The notes beneath the pieces were generated by a model. That model made no database searches. It was not told the origin of the DNA and saw nothing but the letters and a program-made list of their open reading frames with translations. A stretch of 64,000 nt of DNA from Dyella halodurans (GTDB lineage Bacteria > Pseudomonadota > Gammaproteobacteria > Xanthomonadales > Rhodanobacteraceae). The stretch spans positions 248,001 to 312,000 of the forward strand of contig NZ_JAPDPF010000002.1 in assembly GCF_026283925.1 (NCBI RefSeq). Direction: 5' to 3'. Position 1 is the stretch's first letter. Each line of letters opens with the position of its first letter. The translations under genes and the position numbers were made by a program. This document shows positions 27,356 through 36,732 of the stretch, in pieces.

Positions 27356-28363
27356 TCAGTGGCTGACCTCGAGCACGATCTTGCCGATGTGTTGCCCGTC
27401 CTCCATCGCGCGATGCGCATCCGCAGCACGTTCGAGCGGATACACCGCGTGAATCAGCGGCAGGCAACGTCCCTCATCCAGCACAGGCCACACATGCGTC
27501 CGCAATGACGTTGCGATGGCGGCCTTCTCCGATGCGGTGCGGGGCCGCATGGTGGAGCCGGTGATGTGGGCGCGCTTGTGGGCGATGCTGGCCAGGTTGA
27601 CCTGCGGGGCGACGGTTCCGCCGAGAAACCCGATCAGCAGCAGGCGGCCGTCCTGGCCGAGCGCGCGCAGGTTGTCGTTGAAATAGCTGCCACCCATGAT
27701 GTCGAGGATGACATCCACGCCGCGTCCGTTCGTGCGTTCCAGCACGACGTCGGCGAACGGTGTTGCGCGATAATTGATGGGCTCGCCGCCGAGTTCGCGA
27801 ATGGCTTTGCACTTCTCCGCGCTACCCGCGGTAGCGAACGTACGTATGCCGAATTCGCGACACAGCATGAGTGCCGTCGTGCCTATGCCACTGGTGCCGC
27901 CATGGATCAGCACGGTGTCACCCTTGCTGACTTGGCCCATGTCGAACAGGTTGGCCCATACCGTGAAGAAGGTCTCGGGCATGGCGGCTGCTTGTTGCGA
28001 TGTCAGTCCTCGCGGAATCGGCAGCACCTGACCCGCCGGGGCCACACAGTACTGGGCATAGCCGCCGCCATTGGTGAGCGCACAGACCGCGTCGCCGAAG
28101 GTGAATCCGTCGACGCCTTCGCCGAATGCCGCGATCGTGCCAGCCACCTCCAGGCCGGGAATCGGGCTGGCGCCGGGCGGTATCGGATAGTGCCCGGCGC
28201 GCTGGAGTACATCCGGTCGATTGACGCCCGCTGCCTCGACGCGTATCAGCAACTCGCCGGGCCCAGGATGCGGCGTAGGTACGCTGCGCGGCTGCAGCAC
28301 CTCAGGCCCACCGGGAGCGCTGATCTGGATTTCGGCCATCGTACTCGGCAGTGTCGCGTGCAT
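27356..28363 (-). CDS. NAD(P)H quinone oxidoreductase, PIG3/TP53I3-type (MDR family)
   Basis: 335 residues of the zinc-independent medium-chain dehydrogenase family. The N-terminal GroES-like domain has GVNRPDVLQRAGHYPIPPGASPIPGLEVAG, the PIG3 signature; the Rossmann fold has HGGTSGIGTTALML as NADPH-binding loop; the C-terminal IGFLGGTVAPQVNLA stretch is also typical. The enzyme reduces quinones or enals. GGAAG precedes ATG 28363; ATG 28339 (MAEIQI) is nearer to the family's usual start. Adjacent to the metallo-hydrolase gene on the same strand (37 bases). Confidence 0.9.
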   Translation of the reverse strand: MHATLPSTMAEIQISAPGGPEVLQPRSVPTPHPGPGELLIRVEAAGVNRPDVLQRAGHYPIPPGASPIPGLEVAGTIAAFGEGVDGFTFGDAVCALTNGGGYAQYCVAPAGQVLPIPRGLTSQQAAAMPETFFTVWANLFDMGQVSKGDTVLIHGGTSGIGTTALMLCREFGIRTFATAGSAEKCKAIRELGGEPINYRATPFADVVLERTNGRGVDVILDIMGGSYFNDNLRALGQDGRLLLIGFLGGTVAPQVNLASIAHKRAHITGSTMRPRTASEKAAIATSLRTHVWPVLDEGRCLPLIHAVYPLERAADAHRAMEDGQHIGKIVLEVSH

Positions 28364-28400
28364 GGCGTTGCTTCCGGTGGCTTGCGTGCTGAATCGCCGC

Positions 28401-29399
28401 TTACGTCGCGACTTCGGGCGTAGCGTATCGGTGCCTGCGACGTCGGACGAACCAGCGTATACCGAAGGCCATGCCGATAAGAAGCACCACGGCGATGACC
28501 CCCAGGCACTGCAGCATGCGCGTCTGGCTGTACATCACGAACATGCCGTTCTGTCCGTAGAAGCCGTTGTAGCTCGCCAGCACAGTTGGCAGATTCATCA
28601 ATGCGTCCTTGCCCAAGGGCAGCGCCCGTTCGTTGGGGTGATAGCTGGAGCCCATCTCCAGGGTCTGGCCATTGCGGTCCAGTTCGATGTGTCCGCCCAG
28701 GACGTAAGTCACGGGACGCGTCCGCATGAAATCCGCCATGCGCGCGGCGCTGGCACGGTCGGCGTCGGCATCGTCGATGATGAGTCGGCCGGGAAGCAGG
28801 AAGTCGCCGGTGAAAACAAGTCCCGTCGCACGATCGTAGTAGGAGACATGCGAGGCGTAGTGCCCCGGCGTGGGGACGACATCGACGATGCGGTTGCCAA
28901 GGTCCACCTGGGCGATGCCATCGGGCCAGTGCGAGAAACCAAAGTACTCGGTGACGTGCGCGAGATCGGTACCGACGATCGTCACCTGGGGTAGCGAAGC
29001 GAATTGCACATCGCCCGAGCGATGATCGAGGTGGCCATGGGTGTGCACGACGATCAGCGGAAGCCTCGCTCCACCTACGGTCGGCAGCAACGACATGACG
29101 GTGGACGCCAGCGGCATCTTTTGCGCCTCGCTGACGTCACCGCTATCGATCAGCAAGGCCTTGGAGTCGCCAATCAGCAGGTACATGAAGGGCCCCTCAT
29201 AGGTCGCGCAGAGGCTCTCGCGCAAGATGTAGGTGCGTTCGTTGTAGCGATGAACCTGCAATGGGCGTGGATGATTCGCGTTGCAGTCCGCCGCGCCGGC
29301 ATCCCATTGCACGTCCATCGAGCCGGTGGCGACCTGCGCGGAGGCCACGCCGGCAAGCAGGGAACCGAAAGCCAGCAACACATACAGCATGCGTTTCAT
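28401..29399 (-). CDS. Exported, membrane-anchored metallo-beta-lactamase-fold hydrolase
   Basis: 332 residues from ATG 29399. A signal peptide covers residues 1-22 (ending VASAQ). The MBL fold carries HTHGHLDH (metal ligands), then the later His of PTPGHYASH and Asp of FTGDFLLPG, and His of LGGHIE. A C-terminal membrane helix (about 295-317, LGVIAVVLLIGMAFGI) followed by RRRRHR anchors it with the catalytic domain outside the cytoplasm. Substrate cannot be told from sequence. The frame extends 26 codons upstream without a family match. Confidence 0.85.
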   Translation of the reverse strand: MKRMLYVLLAFGSLLAGVASAQVATGSMDVQWDAGAADCNANHPRPLQVHRYNERTYILRESLCATYEGPFMYLLIGDSKALLIDSGDVSEAQKMPLASTVMSLLPTVGGARLPLIVVHTHGHLDHRSGDVQFASLPQVTIVGTDLAHVTEYFGFSHWPDGIAQVDLGNRIVDVVPTPGHYASHVSYYDRATGLVFTGDFLLPGRLIIDDADADRASAARMADFMRTRPVTYVLGGHIELDRNGQTLEMGSSYHPNERALPLGKDALMNLPTVLASYNGFYGQNGMFVMYSQTRMLQCLGVIAVVLLIGMAFGIRWFVRRRRHRYATPEVAT

Positions 29400-29853
29400 C
29401 GTGCTTCGCCAGTGGTGAGGGGCGCGCCAGCATGGCGCAAGTCGATCCCGGGCGTCGGATGCCGACGGGCGGGACAAGGTTTAAAGCCGTTCGCTCGGCC
29501 GTGCCCTGGCGTTCAGGGTTGTGCATCGCGCATGGATCGGCGCGCGCCACCCGTCCTGCATGAACGGGCATCGTGAAACATTGCGTTGAGCTTGCAACTC
29601 GATTCAATTCACATCGGCTACACGGCGTATGAAGGGCTATAGCGCGTATCCAGCCAAGCGCATCACTACCGCCCGGTGAGTGTGTCGTCGCCGCTGGCCA
29701 GCTCTGGCCCTACGGCCGCGTGCACCTGCGGGTGCCTGTGCATGTGGGGAGCAGGGCGAATTTGGCGGACCGGCGGCATCTCCGCGAGGGGAGGCGCCGG
29801 TCCGGAATCCAATCGGTGGATGCCTGAGGGCATCCAGGAATCAGGGGTCGGCT
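29400..29853. other. Intergenic region between divergent genes
   Basis: 454 bases between the metallo-hydrolase and a small exported-protein gene. I see no convincing gene, RNA or repeat; it should contain both promoters. Confidence 0.5.
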
Positions 29854-30333
29854 ATGAAGGGAAAGCATATGCAGCATGCATCGATTCGGTTCGCCCGCTT
29901 TGCCGTGGTTGGCTTGTTGGTCATGGCGTCGGGCCTATCCAGCGCCATGGCAACGGATGGCCTGCCGTCCACGGGGCTCGGGCAGTCCTGGCCTAATGCC
30001 ACCGACGTCAGCGCCAGTCCTCGTTGGCACGTCTACGTGTTCCAGCGCCAGGGCGTCCGCTACATCCAGGTCAATGATTTGAACGGCAAGGTACATACCG
30101 CGTTTGCTGCGGCGGCCGGCAATTTCCTGGGCTTGCCCGTGGGCGTGGATGCGGCAGGCCTGGCGACTCCGCAGGAACCACTGCCCGTGCCGGCCAGCAA
30201 GAAGGGTGAAATCGTTTACCAGGACGCCGCCGTCAAAGTGTTCGTAGCACCCCAGGCGGATGGCAGCCTGCGCGTGTTTGCGGCGAGCGGCGATTGCACG
30301 GATCCGATCGAGTGCACGTCGCGGATTCAGTGA
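29854..30333 (+). CDS. Small exported hypothetical protein
   Basis: 159 residues from ATG 29854, or 154 from ATG 29869, which has AAGGGA upstream. A signal peptide (SIRFARFAVVGLLVMASGLSSAMA) is clear. The mature part (about 125 residues) has no recognised domain; RWHVYVFQRQGVRYIQVNDLNG suggests a beta-rich core, and two Cys near the end (GDCTDPIECTSRIQ) could form a disulphide in the periplasm. Convergent with the MASE1 sensor gene. Confidence 0.75.
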   Translation: MKGKHMQHASIRFARFAVVGLLVMASGLSSAMATDGLPSTGLGQSWPNATDVSASPRWHVYVFQRQGVRYIQVNDLNGKVHTAFAAAAGNFLGLPVGVDAAGLATPQEPLPVPASKKGEIVYQDAAVKVFVAPQADGSLRVFAASGDCTDPIECTSRIQ

Positions 30334-30358
30334 CGATTTGCGCGTCGGTCCGGATAAC

Positions 30359-30387
30359 CGAGGCGCCTCCTAGGCGGAGGCGCCTCG
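30359..30387. terminator. Strong hairpin at convergent gene ends
   Basis: Perfect 12-bp stem CGAGGCGCCTCC (30359-30370) and GGAGGCGCCTCG (30376-30387) with a five-base loop. It overlaps the stop codon of the MASE1 gene and lies 26 bases after the exported-protein gene. Neither side has a T-tract, so it may act as a bidirectional transcript end or RNA-stability element. Confidence 0.6.
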
Positions 30388-32004
30388 ATGGAGCGGAAAG
30401 GCGCGCAGTGAATCGCGCAGGAGCAGCGTGATACTCATGCCGTCCGACAGGTCACGCAGATGCACGTAGCCGCCATAGATCTGAGCGCGATCGCGAATGC
30501 TGGCGATGCCCAGCCCGCTCGCTCCCAGCAGCGTCATCGCCTGCTTCCAGGCCTCCGGTGACGCCGCGGTTGGCTCGTCGGCGGGCGCTCCGCGCCTGCC
30601 GACCAGGCGCATGACGACCCAACGCTGACCACCCGTGTGGCCGCCACGGACCTGCAAGCGGATGTGCTGCGATTGGCCGCGCGACAGCACATAGACCAGC
30701 ACTTCGCAGGCCAGGCGATAGAGCGCCATATGAACATCTGGCGCCAGTTGGCTCAGTCCGCGCCCGGACAATTCGCAGCGATAAGTGGCACCGGCCATGC
30801 CGACGGCCTGGGCAAACGGCCCATCGCGCAAGGTGGCGGGCACGCCGCGCTCGCGCCAGCCGCGGGGATAGAGTGCGTTGGCCAGTCGATGCATTTCGTG
30901 TTGCGTCAGCGCGGCCTGGCGGGAATAGGCGCGCTCCTCGTTCGCCGGCAACACATGCCGTAGACGATCCAGTAGCCGATTGTGATTCTCGCGAATGTTT
31001 TGGCCAATGTTTTCGAGCGCATCGGCAGCCTGGCGCAAGCGCAATTCCTCAAGATAAAGGCCTTGCTGCGCCAGCTGGAAGCCGCGCAAGGTATCGACCT
31101 GGCTGGACTGTGCCGAATGTGTCTGATGCGCAATGCGCGAGCCGAGCATGAGCAGGGTGGTGATGGCGAAGGCCATCAGCGCCTGCGCCTGGATCACCTC
31201 CGGATCGCGCACCATGGTCGATGTCGTCGCCACCGCGATGCTCGCCAACATCCCGCCCAGGGCTGCACCTTGCCAGCCGTGGCGAGAGGTGAGCCACACC
31301 ACCGGGAGAAACATGGCGATGCGCAATACCTGCATGCTGTCACCGTGACTGCTGAGGACCAGGCCCATCAGCGTCAGCAGTGGCACCAGCACGCCGATCA
31401 CGCCATCCCTGGCCAGGTGGCTTTGCCAAAGCGTCGCCTCCGAGTTTGCGCCTGGGCTCTCGGTCACCCAGAGATAGAGGGCAAGCACGGCCGGCACCAG
31501 GGTAAGCGCGCCCAGGTAATTGCCAAGGAAGTAGCCAAACACGACTTGCGCGGTAACCACGGGCGCGGCCACGTGGCCGGCCATCTGCACGGTGGGCAGG
31601 ATGGCGGCGCTGCAGATCGCGGTGAGCAGTGCGGCCAACATCGTCACACCAAGCAGCATGATCATGTTGATCTGGTGGTTGCCGTGAAACAGGCGGGAAC
31701 GCCGTTGGCACCACGCGACCAGCATGGCCAACGGGGCAATGGGAGGGATTGCCGTCAGCAGCGCCCAGTGCCACCCGAACTGGTCCTGGCAACTCCATGC
31801 CTGGTAGCCGACGGGAATGAATTCGCCGACGATCAGTGCAGGCCAGTAGCGGGCGGGCACCAGCAGCAGGCACGCCAGGCGCAGTCCGGCTGGAAGATTC
31901 CAATGCGAGGCGGACACGCTGCGCAGCAAGACGTAACAGGCCGCATAAGCGGCGGCGATGGCCAGCTGGCGGCCCCACATGAATCGCCTTGTTGCTTCCC
32001 CCAT
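30370..32004 (-). CDS. MASE1-domain sensor with degenerate kinase-like C-terminus
   Basis: 544 residues from ATG 32004, preceded by AAGGGGAAG. Residues about 10-300 form a MASE1 membrane sensor with eight or so helices. A helical linker (about 305-380) leads to a HATPase-like domain resembling NarX-type kinases, but the N-box (normally ExxxNA) reads CEVLVYVLSRG, with Tyr for the Mg-binding Asn, and the D-x-G-x-G box reads RLVGRRGAP. Only the last glycine loop, GLGIASIRDRAQIYGG, is kept. It is therefore probably not an active kinase. No response regulator is adjacent. The open frame upstream of 32004 looks non-coding. Confidence 0.75.
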   Translation of the reverse strand: MGEATRRFMWGRQLAIAAAYAACYVLLRSVSASHWNLPAGLRLACLLLVPARYWPALIVGEFIPVGYQAWSCQDQFGWHWALLTAIPPIAPLAMLVAWCQRRSRLFHGNHQINMIMLLGVTMLAALLTAICSAAILPTVQMAGHVAAPVVTAQVVFGYFLGNYLGALTLVPAVLALYLWVTESPGANSEATLWQSHLARDGVIGVLVPLLTLMGLVLSSHGDSMQVLRIAMFLPVVWLTSRHGWQGAALGGMLASIAVATTSTMVRDPEVIQAQALMAFAITTLLMLGSRIAHQTHSAQSSQVDTLRGFQLAQQGLYLEELRLRQAADALENIGQNIRENHNRLLDRLRHVLPANEERAYSRQAALTQHEMHRLANALYPRGWRERGVPATLRDGPFAQAVGMAGATYRCELSGRGLSQLAPDVHMALYRLACEVLVYVLSRGQSQHIRLQVRGGHTGGQRWVVMRLVGRRGAPADEPTAASPEAWKQAMTLLGASGLGIASIRDRAQIYGGYVHLRDLSDGMSITLLLRDSLRAFPLHRGASA

Positions 32005-32483
32005 GGCGTGCTTCCCCTTGATCGCTGCGTCCCCGGGGTTTGCCCGGGATGAGGTAATCCAATGGACCGAGCGGTCGCGACGCGACGCCCTGGGTGCCTG
32101 CAATGCCTCGAGCTTCACGCGCTTTTGGGACGGCTGGTTGCTGGGCGCAATGCCACTCGACTTCCCTGAAGGAGTCCTTGTTGGGTAGCGCGTCTTGCGT
32201 CGAGTGGCTCGCCACCTGGCGCGTGTCTCGCCTGGGATTCCCAAAGCGAACTCTGGCATGTTCACCGGTGATTTCTTGGTGAAGAGTGTCGCGAGACGGG
32301 CAGGTCCCGTGATCGCGATTTTTTGCGACATCAGCGAGAGCTCGCTCGTCATCGCCGTGATGGCTGCATGATTCGCTGCCAAGCGCCGGATCGACAAGGC
32401 AATGCATGGCGCCCGAATGGTGTCCGGCGACACCGCGACACGGCGTTGTTCCGTGTCGTGGCAGGGGCTTGCCCGCGCCTCAC
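32005..32483. other. Intergenic region, no supported gene
   Basis: 479 bases between the MASE1 and OsmC genes. The minus-strand frame of the MASE1 gene stays open but shows no family similarity, and plus-strand frames are short. A small CCCGGG-GTTTG-CCCGGG hairpin is present near 32033-32049. Confidence 0.4.
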
Positions 32484-32891
32484 TTAAAGCGCGTCACCAC
32501 GCGCGCTGGATATCTCGGCACCTTCGCGCATGGCCTTGGTCACCGGGGTGTTGGCCACGATCTCCAGCAGGCGCTTCCACTGTTCGTCCGTCAGTGGCTG
32601 GTCTGAGCGCAGGACGCGGTGCACATGCAGGCGGCCGTCGTCATCGCGGGTCAATGCAAGCTCGGCACGGAATCGCCCCAGCTCCCATCCCTTGCGCTGC
32701 GCGTACATGCGCAACGTGATAGCCGTGCAGGCGGCAAGCGAAGCGAGGTAGTAGTCAAATGGCGCCGGTCCCGCACCTTGGCCGCCTAGTTTGGCCGGCT
32801 CATCGGTATCGAGCACGAAGTGATTCGCCTCGATGTGGTGAAGATAGTTGGTGCCAGTGGATTCAATGCTGGCAAGCGAAACTGGTGGCAT
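32484..32891 (-). CDS. OsmC-family protein lacking the second cysteine
   Basis: 135 residues. OsmC/Ohr proteins are thiol peroxidases using two Cys. The first is present (LAACTAITLRMYAQRKGW, Cys about 55); the second, normally in CPVTK, is replaced in ANTPVTKAM, so the disulphide-forming pair is incomplete. Glu and Arg residues of the fold are otherwise retained (FRAELALTRDDDGRLHVHRVLR). Some subfamilies with this change are known, and their activity is unclear. Divergent from the efflux outer-membrane gene. Confidence 0.85.
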   Translation of the reverse strand: MPPVSLASIESTGTNYLHHIEANHFVLDTDEPAKLGGQGAGPAPFDYYLASLAACTAITLRMYAQRKGWELGRFRAELALTRDDDGRLHVHRVLRSDQPLTDEQWKRLLEIVANTPVTKAMREGAEISSARGDAL

Positions 32892-33325
32892 GTCGTCAAT
32901 CTCCCATGGATGTTGCTAGCCCACTTACCGCAGTGACTCTGTCCATTCCAGCCGACCTGGCCTCGGTGCGCCAGCGTGGACAACGCAGCCCGCGTCGCAC
33001 CGCGCATGCAGGATGCCATCGCTCGCAATCCTGCAATTCGACCAAGGTAGCAGTACCGCGATGCGCGCTGGTGCGCGGCGTATCCGACAATAGCGCGGTC
33101 ACCGCCAGAAGCACGCGGTTGCTGCGATGCACGCATCAGGGGGTGGCGATATAATTGCGGCACTGGGGCGTTCTTGTTGTCGCCAGGTGACACTCGCGTT
33201 GACCGTGCTTGACGACTGGCCATGACGTTGAAGCCGGCGACAAGCGGATTGGCCATGATCCCCTCGCGCGGCTCCGCGACATGGACGAGAAACGGCATCG
33301 TCGTGCGCCCCACTTTCTTCCCCGG
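32892..33325. other. Intergenic region between divergent genes
   Basis: 434 bases between OsmC and the efflux outer-membrane factor. I see no convincing gene or repeat; the frames spanning it are not protein-like. Confidence 0.4.
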
Positions 33326-34834
33326 ATGATCTTCCCCATGCGTTTACCTGTTCTTCCCATTGCCTTGGCGCTTTCACTCACCCTGGCTGGCTGCGTCAGC
33401 AGTCGCGGCCTGCACACCACGGGTACGCTGAGCGATCCGGGCAAGCTCTCTTCCGAGCGCAGCCTGGCGGACGTCAAGCTCAGTGCCACCGCATGGCCGG
33501 CGCAGGATTGGTGGGTGGCATTCGGCGATCCTCAGTTGACCTCGCTGATCGACGAAGCGCTGAAGACCAACCCGAGCCTGGATGAGGCCGAAGCGCGCGC
33601 CCGCCAGGCGCAGGCCGTGGCCGATAGCTACAACGCCGGCCGCAAGCCGCAGGCGGAACTGGACGCTTCGATCACCGGTGCTTATCTTTCGAAAAAGAAT
33701 CCGATCTATCCGGTCTACGTGCTGGGCACGTTTGCCTGGAGCAAGTCGGTTACGGCGGGATTCTCGTGGGATCTCGACTTGTGGGGTGGCAAGCGTGATG
33801 CGTGGGAGGCGGCCCTGGGCCGCAGTCGCGCTGCGCAAATCGACGCGTATGCTGCGCGCATCCAGTTGTCGGTCAACGTAGCGCGCGCCTACGTGCTGCT
33901 GGGCTACGCATTCGCCCAACAGGATGTCGCCGCAGCCGAACTGCAGCGCACCACCCAGGCGCTGGACGTGACCCGCCGCCTGGTGGCTGGTGGCCTCGAG
34001 GCGCGCCAACAAGAACATCTGGCCGACTCGCAGGTCTCCGGGGCCGAACAGCAGAAAGTGGCAGCCGATCGCGCCATCGATGCGGCACGCAGCAGTCTTT
34101 CGATCCTGTTGGGGCAGGGGCCGGATCGTGGCCTCGCCATCGAGCGGCCGCATCTGGTCGATGTCGGTCCCGCCGTCTTGCCAGATAAGCTGCCAGTGGA
34201 CCTGGTCGGCCGTCGTGCCGACCTGGTCGCCGCGCGCTGGCAGATCGAGGCCGCTGCCAAGGACGTCAAGGGCACCAAGACCGAATTCCTGCCCAATATC
34301 AGCCTGACCGCGCTGGCTGGTTTCATTGCCGTCGGTGGCAGCACCAATGTGTTCCAGCTGCCGGCGCGAGACTACGCCTTTGGCCCTGCGCTAAGCCTGC
34401 CGATCTTCGATGGCGGTCGCCGCCGCGCCCAGCTTGCGGCTGCCGATGCGGGCTACGATGCCCTGGTGGCGCGCTACAACGGCCTGCTCGTCAACGCCTT
34501 GAACGACGTATCCGACCAGGTCTCCGCCTTGAGCTCGGTGCGCGCCCAGATCGTGCTGGAAAAGCGTTCGGAAGAAGACGCGCAGAAGAGCTGGGATGAC
34601 GCCATCAAGGCCTATCGTGGCGGCCTGAAGGGGCCGCTGACGCCACTGACGAGTCGTCAACAACTGCTGCTGGCGCAGCAACGGCTGGCCCTGCTGGAAA
34701 GCCAGCAAACGGATATTTCGATCCGCCTGATCGAAGCCCTCGGCGGCGGCTTCGACGGTGCGGCGGAAGTAGCCGAGGTCAATGCGGAACACCCGCAGCA
34801 GGCTTCGTCGGCCAAGAGCGATGCCAGCCGCTGA
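33326..34834 (+). CDS. Efflux outer-membrane lipoprotein, NodT/OprM-type
   Basis: About 502 residues. The lipoprotein signal peptide ends SLTLAGC (lipobox), and the mature part has the two OEP repeats of TolC-like factors: WWVAFGDPQLTSLIDEALKTNPSL opens the first, and GGLEARQQEHLADSQ, VGRRADLVAARWQIEAAAKDV and LSLPIFDGGRRRAQL are standard landmarks. It forms the outer-membrane duct of a tripartite pump. No membrane-fusion or inner-membrane pump gene is next to it, so it is an orphan that must serve pumps encoded elsewhere. ATG 33338 is an alternative start. Confidence 0.92.
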   Translation: MIFPMRLPVLPIALALSLTLAGCVSSRGLHTTGTLSDPGKLSSERSLADVKLSATAWPAQDWWVAFGDPQLTSLIDEALKTNPSLDEAEARARQAQAVADSYNAGRKPQAELDASITGAYLSKKNPIYPVYVLGTFAWSKSVTAGFSWDLDLWGGKRDAWEAALGRSRAAQIDAYAARIQLSVNVARAYVLLGYAFAQQDVAAAELQRTTQALDVTRRLVAGGLEARQQEHLADSQVSGAEQQKVAADRAIDAARSSLSILLGQGPDRGLAIERPHLVDVGPAVLPDKLPVDLVGRRADLVAARWQIEAAAKDVKGTKTEFLPNISLTALAGFIAVGGSTNVFQLPARDYAFGPALSLPIFDGGRRRAQLAAADAGYDALVARYNGLLVNALNDVSDQVSALSSVRAQIVLEKRSEEDAQKSWDDAIKAYRGGLKGPLTPLTSRQQLLLAQQRLALLESQQTDISIRLIEALGGGFDGAAEVAEVNAEHPQQASSAKSDASR

Positions 34835-34851
34835 GTGCGGCGCGAGGCCAC

Positions 34852-35481
34852 TCAGGTAGGGTGAATCATGTCTCTTGCATACGCCAGGCCGATACCGTAG
34901 CCGCCACCGTGGGCTTCGACGATCGCCCGCGCGGCGTCGTAGGTTTCGTGGCGGGTCCAGTCGCGCTGCAATTCCAGCAGGACCTGTATCCATGAGGTGA
35001 GCTTCACGCCGGCCGCTTCCAGTCGGCGCAGCGCCAGTTCATGGCCCGCCGTGGTCAAGCCGCCACAGGCATCGGCAACCACCAGCACGTCATAGCCGTC
35101 CGCCAGCGCCGACAGCGCGCAAAACGTGACGCAGGCCTCGCTGAGCAGGCCTGACAGCAGCAGTCGCCGGCGCCCGGTGGCGATCACCGCGGCCCGGGCA
35201 GCGGCATCTTCCCAGACATTCATGCTGCGCCGTTCAATCGGCTGTACGCCCGGAATGGCTGCCTGGATGGGTGGCATCAAGGGCCCGCTGTACACCTTCG
35301 AGGCCGAAGTGGATGCAACGATGGGCAGGTTGAAGGCGACGGCGGTACGCGCCAGGGCCACCGTATTGGCAAGCAGGGTCTGGCGATCGATCGAGCCCAC
35401 GCCAAAGGCGAGTCCGGCCTGTTGATCGATCAGCACCAGGGCGCATTCGTCGGGCACAAGCAAGGTTGTGGCGGATGTCAT
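34852..35481 (-). CDS. Isochorismatase-family hydrolase, YcaC-like
   Basis: 209 residues from ATG 35481 with GAGGAG upstream. The cysteine-hydrolase triad is visible: Asp in LVLIDQQAG, Lys in STSASKVYSGP and Cys in LLSEACVTFCALSALADGYDV. The sequence resembles YcaC-type hydrolases of unknown substrate. The open frame continues to 36135 opposite the GNAT gene, but homology starts only at 35481. Confidence 0.9.
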   Translation of the reverse strand: MTSATTLLVPDECALVLIDQQAGLAFGVGSIDRQTLLANTVALARTAVAFNLPIVASTSASKVYSGPLMPPIQAAIPGVQPIERRSMNVWEDAAARAAVIATGRRRLLLSGLLSEACVTFCALSALADGYDVLVVADACGGLTTAGHELALRRLEAAGVKLTSWIQVLLELQRDWTRHETYDAARAIVEAHGGGYGIGLAYARDMIHPT

Positions 35482-35688
35482 GACGAACTCCTCGATGTCT
35501 GGCGCTGGCGCAACGCACGCGGTCACACGTGCTCGGGTGTGGTCTTTTAGTCCTAAGCGCGTCAACGACTCGTCGGGGATGCTCTCATGCATGTTTTGCA
35601 AGGGCGGATGCGTCATCGGGCCCGGCGGAGTACGCGGCATGCAGCAGGCCCGGATAGACTGAATTCCCACCCCCGACCGAACGTCCCC

Positions 35689-36111
35689 ATGACGCATCGC
35701 TTGCTCAGCCTCGACAAGCCGACCCTCGACGATCGTGAGGCGATCGTGGCCCCGCTGCGTGCCTACAATCGTGAGCATGCCGCGCCGACGGAAATGCTCC
35801 CGCTCGCCATCCTGCTCCAGGACGACCAGGGGCAGACGGTCGGCGGGCTCTGGGGCAGAACCTTGTTCGACTGGCTCTATGTCGAACTGCTGGCCGTACC
35901 CGAATACTTGCGCGGCCAGGACGTGGGGACATCGCTCATGCGCAAGGCCGAGCAGATCGCCCGGGATCGTGGCTGCGTGGGCGCCTGGCTCGATACGTTT
36001 GCGTTCCAGGCCCGCGGTTTCTATGAGCGGCTCGGCTATCGCGTGTTCGGCGAAATTGCGGATCATCCTGTCGGCAGTGCGCGATACTTCCTGAGCAAGC
36101 GCTTTGGCTGA
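35689..36111 (+). CDS. GNAT-family N-acetyltransferase
   Basis: 140 residues. Motif A is VPEYLRGQDVGTSLMRKAEQIARDRGC (acetyl-CoA loop RGQDVGTSL), and the closing strand AFQARGFYERLGYRVFGEI is typical of GNAT enzymes with the catalytic Tyr in FYERLGY. The WLYVELLAV strand precedes motif A. Divergent from the isochorismatase-like gene. Substrate unknown. Confidence 0.9.
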   Translation: MTHRLLSLDKPTLDDREAIVAPLRAYNREHAAPTEMLPLAILLQDDQGQTVGGLWGRTLFDWLYVELLAVPEYLRGQDVGTSLMRKAEQIARDRGCVGAWLDTFAFQARGFYERLGYRVFGEIADHPVGSARYFLSKRFG

Positions 36112-36282
36112 ACGAAACGCGTTCTGTCTGGGCACGTGTCGGGACCTGTCCGTTGGTTATTCATCGGGGCGCCCTCATTTGGTTGCTCCATAAGGTTGGG
36201 TGACGCCAACCAGCAGGCTGGCGTCGCGAACACGTTTCGCGCCTTTACAGGGCGCGCCGCCGCAGCAATGGGCGAGGCGAGC

Positions 36283-36549
36283 ATGGCAACAGGCTGGGCC
36301 GGAGACGGCGCCGTACAAGATCAGATCGACGCAACCGTGGAAGACGCGGTGAAGCGCGCGCGTAGCCGTCTCAACAAGGGGCCGAGCCTGAGCCGCTGCG
36401 AAGACTGCGATGCGCCGATTCCGGAGGCACGGCGTGAAGCCGTGCCTGGCGTGCGCCTGTGCATCTCCTGCCAGGAAGCGCACGACCGGGAGCAGGCGGC
36501 GTCGAGCGGCTACAACCGCCGCGGTAGCAAGGACAGCCAGCTGCGTTGA
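36283..36549 (+). CDS. ybiI: DksA/TraR-type zinc-finger protein, YbiI homologue
   Basis: 88 residues from ATG 36283 with GAGG upstream, the same length as E. coli YbiI. The match is strong over the whole protein: MATGWAGDGAVQDQIDATVE, the C4 zinc finger CEDC...CISC with APIPEARREAVPGVRLC between, and the conserved end GYNRRGSKDSQLR. The coiled-coil that DksA inserts into the RNA polymerase channel is lacking, and the YbiI function is not established. The upstream 49 codons of the open frame are not conserved. Confidence 0.93.
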   Translation: MATGWAGDGAVQDQIDATVEDAVKRARSRLNKGPSLSRCEDCDAPIPEARREAVPGVRLCISCQEAHDREQAASSGYNRRGSKDSQLR

Positions 36550-36732
36550 TGGCCCTAGGCTTGGGCGTGACCACGGGCCTTCAGCGGCGAGGGGATGCGT
36601 GTCGGTATTGACACTGGTCGGCGAAGCGCGGGTCAATAGTGGTCTTTTCCGCCGCGTAAGAGTGCGTAGTCGCATGACGATGTCCTTTGCCACCGCTGAA
36701 CGCCACCCATCGACCCGCCGTGAGGCTCGCGC

